NCBI GenBank assembly: GCA_946965045.2
Contig: OX337229.1
Location: 1,240,001 to 1,304,000 of the forward strand
Length of the DNA: 64,000 bases
Direction of reading: 5' to 3'
Source: Epithemia pelagica
Lineage: Eukaryota; Bacillariophyta; Bacillariophyceae; Surirellales; Surirellaceae
Shown here: positions 1 to 10,600 of the stretch, one piece after another
Layout: the number at the start of each line of letters is the position of its first letter
How positions within the stretch are numbered: position 1 is the first letter of the stretch
Position numbers and translations under genes: made by a program
The notes under the pieces: model-generated
Told to the model about the DNA's origin: nothing
Seen by the model: only the letters and a program-made list of their open reading frames with translations
Database searches by the model: none

Positions 1-1306
1 CCCGCAGACTAGCGTTTCACTCCAGGATCTCATGAAAACTGGGCGAGGAGAAAAGTTGTACATGATGTTTGGCGAAGAAACAAGAGAACGTCAAGCTGCG
101 ACGGAGCTGGTTCTCATTCAGGTTGCTGGCTTCCTGAGACGTGAACTCCCCATTCGACTTGCTCACTGTGTTCAGGATCTGGAGAGCGTTCCGTTGCTTT
201 CTGAAATGGAGAGTGTGAAGGGAGTCAGAGACCTCTATGTAAAGTCATTCTTGGACCTAATGGCGTTTGGCAACATTGAGAACGTCGAACAAGAAAAGAA
301 GTTTGCCGCGTTAGTGGAAAACATCTATGAGCGCCATAGCAGTGTTCTCGTGCAGATGGCTCGTTGTGCTTTCGAATTTCGAAAGGCAGTGCGTAATGGA
401 AAAGGGAATGAATACGAGCTTGAGGACGAGTCCAGCTCTTTTCTCGACCGGTTTTATCTTCTACGTATTGGCATCCGTGTACTCATTGGGCAGTATCTTG
501 CGCTTCACCAGCCACCAGTTGAAAATTACATTGGTATTATATGCTCAAATACATCCCCTTATGAAATTGTCAAAAGGGCGATTGATGACGCAGCTTTTAT
601 GTGCACAAGAATGTATGGTGATGCACCTGAGGTGATCATGACCGGAAGGCTTGACTTAACATTTCCCTACGTCCCGACACACCTTCGTAAGTATGGAAAG
701 AGATGTCATCCTTTTCAATCCTCATGTCAACGAGAACTCACCCGTAGCATCAGACTACATCATGCTTGAACTTCTAAAAAACAGCATGCGCGCGACAGTT
801 GAATGGCACGGTGTGGACGCAGACTTCCCTCCGATAAAGGTTGTAATTGCCGACGGGGCGGACAATGAAGACGTTGTGATAAAGGTATGTTACCAGAGCT
901 GCAATAAGTGGTGTTGCTCAGCGATGATCTGATTTTGACGACTCTCTTTAGGTGAGCGACGAGGGTGGTGGAATCACGAGGTCAAACATGAAAAAGATTT
1001 GGAGCTACCTTTTCACTACGGCCGACTCTTCGATTCAAGAGGGGATGGTTGGTGATTCGCCCAAAACTGACCATGGGATTGATGCCCCATTGGCTGGTCT
1101 GGGATACGGGTTACCAATCTCTCGGTCATATTGTCGATACTTTGGAGGCGACCTAAGCATCATGTCCATGGAGGTGGGTACATGCAGCGTGCTTGTCGAG
1201 CGCTGGAGCCATAAAGCTAACGTTTTGCTGACTTTAGGGCTATGGGACGGATGCTTTTGTGTACCTAACACGGTTGGGGAACAGCAGAGAACCACTGCCC
1301 ATGTAA
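1..1306 (+). CDS. PDK: Pyruvate dehydrogenase kinase, 5'-partial, four exons seen
   Basis: Mitochondrial serine kinase of the PDK/BCKDK family, which phosphorylates and inactivates the pyruvate (or branched-chain 2-oxoacid) dehydrogenase E1 subunit. The reading frame is already open at base 2 (PQTSVSLQDLM), so the start lies off the left edge. Exons by splice signals and homology are 1-686, 754-884, 952-1173 and 1238-1306, with introns of 67, 67 and 64 bp. Joining them restores the GHKL ATPase motifs: N box ELLKNSMRATVE, G1 box VSDEGGGI and G2 box GLGYGLPISR, then SMEGYGTDAFVYL and the stop at 1304-1306. The order alpha-helical N domain then Bergerat-fold ATPase is normal for the family. PDK rather than BCKDK is my reading of the overall similarity and is less certain. 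Confidence 0.93.
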
Positions 1307-2099
1307 AAATTCCATCAATCTGCAAAGGACATCTGCCTGTAGAAACAAAAAATAAATAGAGTCAAGCAAATAATCGTCAAGAGGCGAAGCCAAACAATTT
1401 GAGGGTTGGATTTTCTCAGAGAGGTTGTGAACAAGTGGGTCCTCTTGAATATGCGTTTACGTTTTGCATCTTGTTTGCCTTAGCTCTACTAGAGGCCAAA
1501 TGGAAGGTTATGGTAGTACCCCCTAGCGGGGGTGAGTCATGAGGATTAGTGACCGGAATTTGATGAGCATTCTCTTACTCAGTTTGCACACCAAAAGCAC
1601 GACACACATGCGACCCGACCACTCACCCCTACTTGGGGGTAGTTATGGAAGTAGGTCATCAAAATGATCGCGATGCCCCAATGATTCGGATTCCCCTCAC
1701 AGAAAATGACTCCTTTCTCATTCCTATGACCAATGACTAATGACCGGGATGACCCTGGAAACACAAATGACTGTGCATCAATCTGTACTGTGCCTCTTGA
1801 AAGTCATTCGGAACCAATCATGAAAGCGTCCAATACAATCTCTTCAATAAAATGGAGAATGGTCGGTTCATTCCCCACGTCATGTTCAAGTGGGGTGAAC
1901 GGCCCCTAATTGGGATTGGGATTGGGAGGGCACAACAACTACAACTACGGGATCATTGATCATCGAGTGCGCGATGCGCGTGCTTGCTTGGGGCCTGGGT
2001 GGTGAATGATGAACGTACTCGTATGTCTTCCGTAGAACAAAGATACACAAAATTACTCATCTTCGCATTTGTAGAGACGAAAGATCCCGATAGTCAACC
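1307..2099. other. Intergenic, contains one MITE-like element
   Basis: No convincing coding sequence on either strand. It holds the inverted-repeat element at 1515-1643 and an AT-moderate stretch upstream of the next gene that should carry its promoter. Confidence 0.6.
1515..1643. mobile_element. Small MITE-like inverted-repeat element
   Basis: The left end (1515-1537, core TACCCCCTAGCGGGGGTGAGT) and the reverse complement of the right end (1621-1643, core TACCCCCAAGTAGGGGTGAGT) match at 19 of 23 positions, enclosing about 83 bp without coding capacity. Each end is itself a small hairpin (ACCCCC/GGGGGT on the left). A related pair of ends lies at 7424-7543, so this looks like a short non-autonomous repeat. 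No clear target-site duplication is visible. Confidence 0.5.
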
Positions 2100-2639
2100 A
2101 TGTCTACCAGCAACGTTATTTCACTCCCGATCGAATGGGATATGGACACTCCATCCATGGAAGAGGAACTGTCGGACTCGTCAAGCGAAGAATCCTCGAA
2201 AGTGTTTGAACAATGGCAAACGGAGGATCAAGATCAAGAGATTGATTTTATGGAGGTTGACGCGAAGCTTGGTCCTGATTTGCTTGGGGACGAATTGCTC
2301 TTGGAATCTTGCTCATCTCCAACGACTCCATTAGAAGAGCTCAACTACATGACTTTCAACGATGATGATCTGGACAGATTCTCTTTGAGCTTTCTCAGTA
2401 ATCAAGGCGAAACCAAAACGACGACCTCGCTTCCCTTCCAAGAAAGATACAAAGCAACTCTCAAGAAACTTGCAGAGTCTATGGAGCGATCAAGGAAAAC
2501 CAGACAAAGTCTCGTCATGAAAACGACGCATACAGAACATTATGCACGAAGCCCCTATGTGTCCGGCGTAGTCAAGTCCATCGAGACATCTTCACACCAA
2601 CTACAAACATACCTGAAGCAAGCCAGGTCCGAGCAATAA
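2100..2639 (+). CDS. Acidic/serine-rich protein of unknown function, 179 aa
   Basis: Single-exon gene with an ATG at 2100. Residues 10-60 are rich in Asp, Glu and Ser (MEEELSDSSSEESSKVFEQW). About residues 118-143 form a basic, probably helical segment (FQERYKATLKKLAESMERSR). That RY..TLKKLAESM.RS pattern resembles a short motif I associate with many small diatom proteins of unknown function; this is from memory and not verified. There is no signal peptide, membrane segment or known catalytic motif. I cannot assign a role. A nuclear or cytosolic regulatory protein would fit the composition, but that is only inference. Confidence 0.6.
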   Translation: MSTSNVISLPIEWDMDTPSMEEELSDSSSEESSKVFEQWQTEDQDQEIDFMEVDAKLGPDLLGDELLLESCSSPTTPLEELNYMTFNDDDLDRFSLSFLSNQGETKTTTSLPFQERYKATLKKLAESMERSRKTRQSLVMKTTHTEHYARSPYVSGVVKSIETSSHQLQTYLKQARSEQ

Positions 2640-3272
2640 GTTTTTTCTTCATATCTCCTTTCATAGAAGTCACATGTGGTCTTCCTCCAACGTTTGACGC
2701 ACTCATACATACTTTTCATCGCAAAATCGGGGCTACAAGGATCTGTGTCGAAATTCATACTTCATCAGTTCTAAGCAGACAACTTTCAGTACCATATAAA
2801 TTTGCATGCGATATGGAAGATCTCCTTTTTCTCTATCTTATGAGGTTTCCTCTTCTTCTCTACAAGGAAACAGACAAATCATGTTCATTGTCAATCGTCT
2901 CAAGTCCCGATTTTTCGCAAACTTGTCGGACTTGATCAAACTGCACGAAATTTTCATCTCGATAGGGCTTAAGTGAATTCTTGAATAGCCTGCCGAAATT
3001 GATAATCATGTCATCTGATACTGACGTAAACAGTACACAACGGATGTCTAATATCTACCTACTCCCATTGAACTACCTCCCTAGCTCACATGACAGGATA
3101 TCACTCTTGCTGTTTGAGACATCAACTCTAAACATGGCGGGATCCTATCGATACAACAAACAACTAAATGGGTATATTTAATTCAAGCGATCTCTTACCA
3201 ATATGAGGTGCCGACAAGAGGATTAAAGATCCACCCGCATTCTTGATTATCGATTGTGAACTTTACAGCCTC
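2640..3272. other. Intergenic between convergent genes
   Basis: About 630 bp between the 3' ends of the unknown 179-aa gene and the NSE4-like gene. I see no RNA gene, repeat or convincing reading frame here. Confidence 0.6.
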
Positions 3273-4395
3273 TCAGGCGGATTGAGACATTGCGGTCGGA
3301 GCGTGCTTGCTACCAGTACGATGCTTCAGGAGCCCTTGCTTCAACTCATTCGACTCGCATATCCGTCGCCAGTCTCGCATGTTGAATGCGATAACCGCCT
3401 GACGCTGTTTCAGATCAGTCTGCGCGGGTTGAACATCGTCACCTTCTGTGTTTTCCACAGCCCTGACCCACAGGCCTTCAGGCTTTCCCGTTGTCTCTGC
3501 GTCCTCACGGGTTCGAACCCCGATGGCGGCCTCGGCGCGTTTGATAAGAAAGGAAAAGTGAAATATATTCTCGACCGTTTGAGTGAAGGACTTCGGGTTG
3601 AACAGAAACTTGACACCGTCCACTTCAAACGAATCCCCTTCTTTGCTTTTGGAATGCTTCCTTAGAACCTTTTTCACGTCTTTCATTGCTTTTTCTGCAG
3701 CTGACAACTGGTCAGCGTCGCCCTTGTTGTTGATCACTTGCTCCGGACGCTGTTCTTCAACAGCATCTGGATTAAATTTTTTCTGCGGCGTCTTACGGGC
3801 TCTACGTGCTTTAAAAGACTCTTCCTGATCCATAGTTCCAGCCAAGAAAGTTACTCCAGTCGGTAGTGCGTTAAAGCATATCCCACATTCTCGACCAATG
3901 AGAGACCAGTTGAATTGTCTACTAGAGCCTTGCCCCGTCGAACACTTGGAACGGATTTTGCACGCCAGCTTGGTTGCATCGAATCTTGGGACCTGTTCAC
4001 ATGACAATAGGATAAGCAACATTTGAAATGAAAGTGAAAGAGACAAGTCCAACGAAGATGAGACGTACCTGTACAAGTCGATCGAGTTGATGAAGAGATT
4101 TCGCCGCGAGCAACTCAGTATTTTCAGCGTCAAGGACAGCTTCCCTCGTGAATTTCACACTTTCAAACAACTTGTTGTTGTCTCCCCGTTTCCTCTCAAG
4201 AAACTCCAAGGCCTCTTCGTCTTCTCTACGGTCCATTTCATTGGCAACTTCATCGTGAAGCTTTCGTTGTTTACGTCTCAGCTTACGACGATGCTCATCG
4301 GTCATGCCAGAGTTTTCAAAGACTCCACTATTTGCAGTCCGCTTCTTCTGGCCTTCATCTCGTCCATGCGCGTCATCTTGTGGTTCTGGCTCCAT
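3273..4395 (-). CDS. NSE4: NSE4-like subunit of the Smc5/6 complex
   Basis: Kleisin-type subunit that bridges the Smc5 and Smc6 heads and works in DNA repair and chromosome segregation. Two exons: 4069-4395 and 3273-3992, with a 76-bp intron (donor CAG|GTACGT, acceptor AACAG|GTCCC), giving about 348 aa. The C-terminal Nse4 domain is clear, with SFTQTVENIFHFSFLIKRA, the winged-helix part used for SMC binding, and the distal AFNMRDWRRICE motif. The N-terminal part is charged and helical and reads through the splice as LVQVPRFDATKLA. The start is the first ATG (MEPEPQ) at 4395; the seven codons before it have no ATG. It is divergent from the MRD1-like gene with 331 bp between the two starts. The family call is solid on the C-terminal domain and weaker on the N-terminal half. 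Confidence 0.85.
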
Positions 4396-4726
4396 CTTGC
4401 GCACTTCTTTGTTCAATCAGACCTTCGCCTTCGTTGTTCTCGTCTTTGTCATGTCGAATGTCGACCAACTTTGATGCCACTCGCAATCGAAGTATCATCG
4501 GCATCGGCGGGCGCTACGCGCCACATTCGTTTATTCGCCGGCCCGTTCTTGAAGACGCGCGCGAGAAGTTCGCGAGCAGGACGAACTTAGGAGTCTGTCC
4601 GTCGACTTCTTACGTGCGACTACACAATATACAGCCACCCCAACCACCAAATTCAACCCATTTTTTCTTCCCACCATGAGCTGTTGTTCTCCATAGCCAA
4701 ACCACTTCGCCGTTTAAGTCATCATC
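4396..4726. promoter_or_regulatory. Shared promoter region of NSE4 and MRD1
   Basis: 331 bp between two divergent start codons, so it must hold both core promoters. It contains GC-rich GGCGCT/CGCGCG patches (about 4505-4580). No specific factor site is recognised. Confidence 0.5.
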
Positions 4727-7183
4727 ATGGCAGGACTTCCAAATTCACGGTCTCGAGATAAGAGAAATCGAGGCATGGAGCGCACACAAACAGGAGGCGA
4801 AAGGAAAACGAGTCGTATTTGTATAAAGCATCTGCCTCATGGACTGACGGATGCAGTCAAACTGAAGGAACATTTGTTTCATACTCGACAATCCTACTTC
4901 CCGCATACTGCCATGTCGATAACCGACTGCAAAGTTCTCTCAAAGCGTCGAATGGCTTTTGTTGGGTTCTCGTCTGTTGATGCGGCAGCCGCTTGTGTTC
5001 AATACCTCCACCGATCCTATTTCCGTACCACACAACTACTTGTCGAATTTGCCCTCCCCCCGAAAGAAACAAGCGCTCGTATGGACCAACAATCAGCTAC
5101 AAACGCCGAATCAAAGGACGAACCACAACAGAATTCAAAACACAAGCTCAACCTCGACATAAAAAGAGATGCAAAGAAGAATGAATTTCTCGAGGCAATG
5201 GGGGCTTTGCCGGAAAAGACTACCAATAGTCGTGTTTGGTCCAACGACGATGGAATCATGAACGTTACAAATCAAGCCAGACAATATGGTGAGCAACCAG
5301 GTGAACCTTCATCTGATGAATCCGGGTCTGATGATGAATCTGACGAGGACGATCTTGATCCTCTCGAAGCGACCACAAGAACTGGCGCTTTGGGAAAAGA
5401 GTCAGATTTTTTGCGTTCCAAGACCATCGCTGTTCAAGACTTGGATGAAACAAAGGAGCTCAATGGTGAAGACGAAGAACAGAGCGAAGAAGACGAAGAA
5501 ACACCCATGAAGGCCGAAACTCATTTCCATCATGGAGCTATATCGGATGGTGATGAGAAGATTACGGAGACAAGCGATGAGGTGGAACCGGAGAATGATA
5601 ATGCCACATCCTCAACCAGACTATTCGTAAGAAATATTGCCTTCGACACATCGGAGGAAGATATGAAGGAGTTTTTCTCTTCGTATGGTAACGTGGAAGA
5701 ATGTCATATACCAGTAGATGATCAACGAAGAGGAAAGGGGTTTGGTTTCGTGACATTCGATACTCCTACAAGCGCATCGGCGGCTCGCAATCATTTAGAT
5801 GGGACAGACTTTCAAGGTCGCCTTATCCATATATTACCAGCACGACTACCTCCCTCCGCTCCTCAACATGAAAAGGCAAACATGAGTTATAAAGAGCGAC
5901 AGGAACTTGGTCGCCGAGGGAAATCGATGGAGGAACAACATGGATGGTCAGCAAGTCATTTACGAAGTGATGCGGTGGTGGACAATCTCGCGGCTCGTTT
6001 GGGCATCCAAAAGGGAGACATTCTTCCGGTTAAAGATGGAATGAGCGGCGGGGATGCGGCGGTTCGGTTAGCACTGGCAGAAACTGCAATAATTGAAGAA
6101 AACAGGGAATATTTCGCCGAACATGGTATTGATATGGAGGCATTGGTTTCCTTCTCCACAAAGGAAAATGAAACGTCAAAAGCGAGAAGTCAAACTTGTA
6201 TCCTTGTGAAAAATCTCCCACACGACACGACAACAGAAGAATTATCCAAAACGTTTGGTTCACAAGGATCAAATCCATCTCGAATACTTCTGCCTCCATC
6301 TCGAACCGTGGCAGTTGTTGAGTTTATCCATGCGCACGATGCAAAGAAGGCCTTCAAAGGGCTGGCCTACCGTCGATTCAAAACGGTTCCATTGTATTTG
6401 GAGTGGGCCCCTGTTGCATCGATTGTGAAAAAAGCTGCTGAAACAGATGAAGATAACGGCAAATCACTGAGAAGCGTCGTCACTGCAGATGACGGTGGCG
6501 ACGCCATGGATGACTCCCCAGTTCAAACCACTGCCATTTATGTAAAGAACCTGAACTTTAGCACAACGGAAGACGATCTACGGTCTGTGTTTGAACGATC
6601 TGTCGGTGGCGTAAGAACGGTACGAATACCCCGAAAAGTGGCTCCAAAGAAGCGGAATGCCGTCGAGATGGATACAAGCGCTTCGGACCAGCCCAACATG
6701 TCGATGGGATATGGTTTTGTGGAGTTCCAGTCGCAAGAGAAGGCAAATATAGCTGTGAAAGCGTTGCAAGGGAAATTGGTTGCTGGACATGCACTTGAAC
6801 TGCAAATATCAAAAGGTTCTGCACTCCATACACAGGCTCAGATACCATTCCGTCCACCGTCCAAAATCATGGCTAGAAATGTACCATTCCAGGCAAGCAG
6901 AAAAGATCTCTTACAACTCTTTGGCACTTTTGGTCAGTTGAAGAAAGTTCGTCTCCCTAAAAAGTTTGATGGGAATCATCGCGGCTTTGCTTTTATTGAA
7001 TTTGTGAGTGGTAAAGAGGCGGCGGCCGCCATGAATGCTCTTTCTCGAACCCATTTGTACGGTCGGCACCTTGTCCTCGAATGGGCAGAATCCGGAGAGG
7101 AAGGCATGGAAGGTACCAGAGACACTTCGGCGGGAGGAACTACGATGAACAAGAAAATTCGATTCGATAAGGAATCCAACTAG
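4727..7183 (+). CDS. MRD1: MRD1/RBM19-like protein with five RRMs
   Basis: Nucleolar RNA-binding protein that acts in early 35S/47S pre-rRNA cleavage in the small-subunit processome. The single exon encodes 818 aa, starting at ATG 4727. Five RRMs are visible by their RNP2/RNP1 motifs: about residues 29-112 (ICIKHLP; RMAFVGF), 297-373 (LFVRNIAF; KGFGFVTF), 488-562 (ILVKNLP; degenerate RNP1), 601-700 (IYVKNLNF; MGYGFVEF) and 711-788 (IMARNVPF; RGFAFIEF). An acidic linker (about 190-290) separates RRM1 from RRM2. Five RRMs and about 820 aa match yeast Mrd1 better than six-RRM animal RBM19. RRM3 has a weak RNP1 (RTVAVVEF), which is also typical of the family. Confidence 0.9.
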   Translation: MAGLPNSRSRDKRNRGMERTQTGGERKTSRICIKHLPHGLTDAVKLKEHLFHTRQSYFPHTAMSITDCKVLSKRRMAFVGFSSVDAAAACVQYLHRSYFRTTQLLVEFALPPKETSARMDQQSATNAESKDEPQQNSKHKLNLDIKRDAKKNEFLEAMGALPEKTTNSRVWSNDDGIMNVTNQARQYGEQPGEPSSDESGSDDESDEDDLDPLEATTRTGALGKESDFLRSKTIAVQDLDETKELNGEDEEQSEEDEETPMKAETHFHHGAISDGDEKITETSDEVEPENDNATSSTRLFVRNIAFDTSEEDMKEFFSSYGNVEECHIPVDDQRRGKGFGFVTFDTPTSASAARNHLDGTDFQGRLIHILPARLPPSAPQHEKANMSYKERQELGRRGKSMEEQHGWSASHLRSDAVVDNLAARLGIQKGDILPVKDGMSGGDAAVRLALAETAIIEENREYFAEHGIDMEALVSFSTKENETSKARSQTCILVKNLPHDTTTEELSKTFGSQGSNPSRILLPPSRTVAVVEFIHAHDAKKAFKGLAYRRFKTVPLYLEWAPVASIVKKAAETDEDNGKSLRSVVTADDGGDAMDDSPVQTTAIYVKNLNFSTTEDDLRSVFERSVGGVRTVRIPRKVAPKKRNAVEMDTSASDQPNMSMGYGFVEFQSQEKANIAVKALQGKLVAGHALELQISKGSALHTQAQIPFRPPSKIMARNVPFQASRKDLLQLFGTFGQLKKVRLPKKFDGNHRGFAFIEFVSGKEAAAAMNALSRTHLYGRHLVLEWAESGEEGMEGTRDTSAGGTTMNKKIRFDKESN

Positions 7184-7654
7184 AGAGATTTTGCGAAATT
7201 GCTTTCCCTTCCCGATCCTCCCGTCCACTGGAGCGAGATTTATTGTTGAATCCTCCTACTCTGATAAGGGCATGGCATTGCAAATTGTATCTATGCATTT
7301 CTTTTAGTGATTGGAGTGACAAAAAGTCTTGCGGGGCTAGTATACCTAGTTCATTCATATTGTTTGTTCCGGACTGGGGTTGATTCGTGAATGAAAGGGA
7401 CCCAAGACCCGATCTAGAAATCGTAATAGTCCCCAGCGGGTGTGAGATATAGTATCTAGTCGCAGATTGGTCAGCTTCTTCGCAATGTACATTCAACATT
7501 CTATCACGCGTGACTCATCATCGCCCCTGCTTGGGGATAGTAATCCTAACCCAAATGCCCTATTCGATTCGATAACATCTATGGACATTGTGCCTCTCGA
7601 TAGCAGCAACGTCTTGGATGAATTAGTGTTTTCAGTGAGACTGAGACTTCTACC
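7184..7654. other. Intergenic with second MITE-like copy
   Basis: Contains the 3' UTR side of MRD1, the element at 7424-7543 and the promoter of the next gene. No coding sequence is seen. Confidence 0.6.
7424..7543. mobile_element. Second copy of the short inverted-repeat element
   Basis: The left end carries AGTCCCCAGCGGGTGTGAG (from 7428) and the right end, reverse complemented, TACTATCCCCAAGCAGGGG. Both resemble the ends of the 1515-1643 element in sequence, spacing (about 120-130 bp) and in ending near TAGT/TAAT. The interior is non-coding and diverged. Confidence 0.42.
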
Positions 7655-10600
7655 ATGTCGCTTCCTCCGCAAGTTCGGGGTCTGTTGACACCAACGCCGC
7701 TAGCAGCGAGCTTGGCACTGGGTATCAATGGAAGTGCAAGCTCAGTGGTGGCAAGTGCCACGCAAAACTTGACACCCACGGCCATGCCCAAACGAAGCAA
7801 TGTACCAACCGTCCAAAATCATGTGTGTGTACATTGCAGCAAGCCACTTGTGGTCTATATCCTGGAAGATCCGACCTCTCACTCCGCCCAAGCCCACGTA
7901 TCAAGGCGCCTGGTCGTGCAAAACACGGTTACTCGCGAGATTGTGGATTCTTTGTCGCTGGCCGATCTCTCGTACTTGATATATCGCGAGACGGACATTA
8001 ACAAAATACCACAGGCTGTTCAATCACTTGGGTCAATCCAATCTCTTAGCTTCTATGATCCCAGTACTCTTCACTGGTCTGGAATGGCAGTGTCATCGAC
8101 AGGAGATGCATCGACACGCTCTCGGTGGGAGACCGTAGTTATTCAGACAAATACCCGGATTCTATTCTGGAACATTAGGCAAGGACCCAATTCGCATTCA
8201 GTTCTTTATCCATCGCGAAAATCATCGCTTTTCAAGCGTCTCGGAGCGATTATTCACGAAACTGCTCTTGGAGGAAATGGTGCGGTTCCTAGCAGTAACT
8301 TGTTGCCCTTATCATCCACTACGGTTCTTATCGGGTGTAGTGACGGAAGTCTCAAATCCTACGATTGGCACCAAAAAGCTGTCCTTAAGTCGATCAAGGG
8401 TCTTGGAAAAGGAGATTGGATTGTTCGCCTCCTTCCTGCTAATCGATACTCAGTGAATGAAGGAGATTCGAATAAAAGACGCATTCTAACCGTCACGAAG
8501 AAGGGAATCTGCTACCTGATCGAGTTGGAAATATCTCGAGATGGTTTGGAGATCAAGCCTCCCTTGGCTCGATTTGTTGGTGGAATGGCTGAGGTTCCAG
8601 CCGATTCCCCTGTGCAGCACTCAACGATTTCCTACGATGCTCACCGAGACTTGATCCTGTGGCTCTCGTTGGCTCCAAAATCAAAACAAATTTCCATGTT
8701 GATTTGGAATCTCAAAACGCTCCAAGCCGATCTTGTCCAGCAAGTCGGAAGCAAGAATCTTTTCAAACCGGATCCTACGCTTACTATACATTTACCTTCT
8801 TTTGTTGTGGAATACTCGTCAGGGCAGGCGCTGACGACAGTTTTCCCGGTTATTCATGCTGCTTTTGCCGAAGATACAGTCATTCTCGGCGTTGTGTCGA
8901 TGAACACGGGTCATTTACATCTGATTGGAGGGAATTTTCATCCCACGAACGCATCCAGTCAAGTTGTGGGAACGCCTCTTGTCTCGGTGGATATTGCCTC
9001 TTTGATACAAGATGACGGCTCACTGGATTTTGCACCATCTGTTAAAACTACCTCCATTTTACAAAGCCCACTATCGGCCGGGTCGTCACATTCTCTTCTG
9101 GTCTGCACAAATATTGGTATTGTATTGCTGGAACTGCCTTTGTCGACGAAATTGCTTCCAGCAGCACGCCACGTTCATTTTGGCGCCGGGCTGGGGAGTC
9201 TTGGAAAGTCGATTTTGTATGTCCAGGATAGTTCGATCGTGTACGGCTCATTGGATGTCCTTGTCGCGAACCCTACCGGAAGAATGGAGGCAAAGAATCC
9301 TGTTGTTGTGTACGAGAGTCCTCTTCCCCTTCATCTTCCGCCTGCAATCCACAAGCGACCCTTTCGACCTGCCGCTCTCTTTATGCCGAGTCCTTCGGGA
9401 TTATTTGTATCCCTCTTCTGGCCACTGGAATTCCGTTATGAAATTCTCCACACTTCATCACTTATGCAGAAGGTTGGCCAAAGGTCGGGACAGGTCACAC
9501 AGCGAAGCCCTGTGGTTGCTTCCGGGGATGGCGTTGTCGACTTCGCCTGGGTCGGTGATGACGACGTGTATGCGATCCTGAAAGCTGTTGACATTGTTGC
9601 ACAAGCTACCGCATTTATGGTTACTCCAGCTGCTCTGGAGCAGGCTTCTGGGGATGACTCTGGTATTAATATGCGTAGCTCTGTGAAATCAGGCATCACG
9701 GCGACCTTGGCTGCCACCAAATCGGCAACCTCTGCCACGTTCAATGCCACAAAGCATGCTACTTCTGCAGCGCTCGCCACCACATCAGCAACATTGGCTG
9801 CGACATCTGCAGCGACAAAAGCCGCGGTTAGTACTTCGAAAAAGGGAATGAAAAAGACACTTGGCATCTTTGGTAACAAGAAGAAGAAGAAAGGAGAGGA
9901 AACAGGGCTTTCTATGGATGCAGAGAATGCCGACGACATGTCGGAAACAACTGATGCAACAGATTCTATTCACATGACTCCTATCACTATCGATATGGAC
10001 GTGTTGAACCAAAATGCGAGAAAAAGTAGTGAAAACCCCAAGCGGCGGCAAATTGAACTTCGTCGCCTCGATATTACTGAGACAAAGGCTGCGGATCTCA
10101 GCGCGAGTATTGCGCCTGCAACGAGCAGCAGCTTAGGTCAAGTCGTACTTCGGGGAGGGAGCAGGAACTTGCCTACGGCCGTTTTTGGTGGTCCTGTCTT
10201 GTGTGTCGGTAGTAGGACCGAAGAAGACCCTGAAGGAAGCGCGTTTTTCTATGCCAAGAAATCGGAAGGTGGAGAAGGGCGAGCCGACGAATATGTTTCT
10301 ACTGGACCGACTCTACCTTATCCTGATTTGGTTGTTTGGGATGACGATGGTGTTTTGTGTACGGTCATTGTTGAAAACAGAGTTGCCGTGTACACACTGG
10401 AAGGATCAGATTTTGTTTTACTTGGCTCGGTGAGGATATCCAGCCCATGTGACTCGTTTTCGCGGATCTACAGTGCCAAATTCATTCACGGAGTTCTCTA
10501 CTGCTGCACACATAGTTCGGTTCACTGCGTCTTCCTTGGAGATATCCAAGGAATAGCGCAGCTGGAAACCTTCGTCCTTGTCTCAATTGATGCAACAATA

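Noticed and set aside
3509-3532. T-arm-like GGGTTCGAACCCC that could mark a tRNA
   Set aside because: It lies inside the NSE4 C-terminal domain coding sequence (GVRTREDAE) and no acceptor or anticodon stems can be formed around it.
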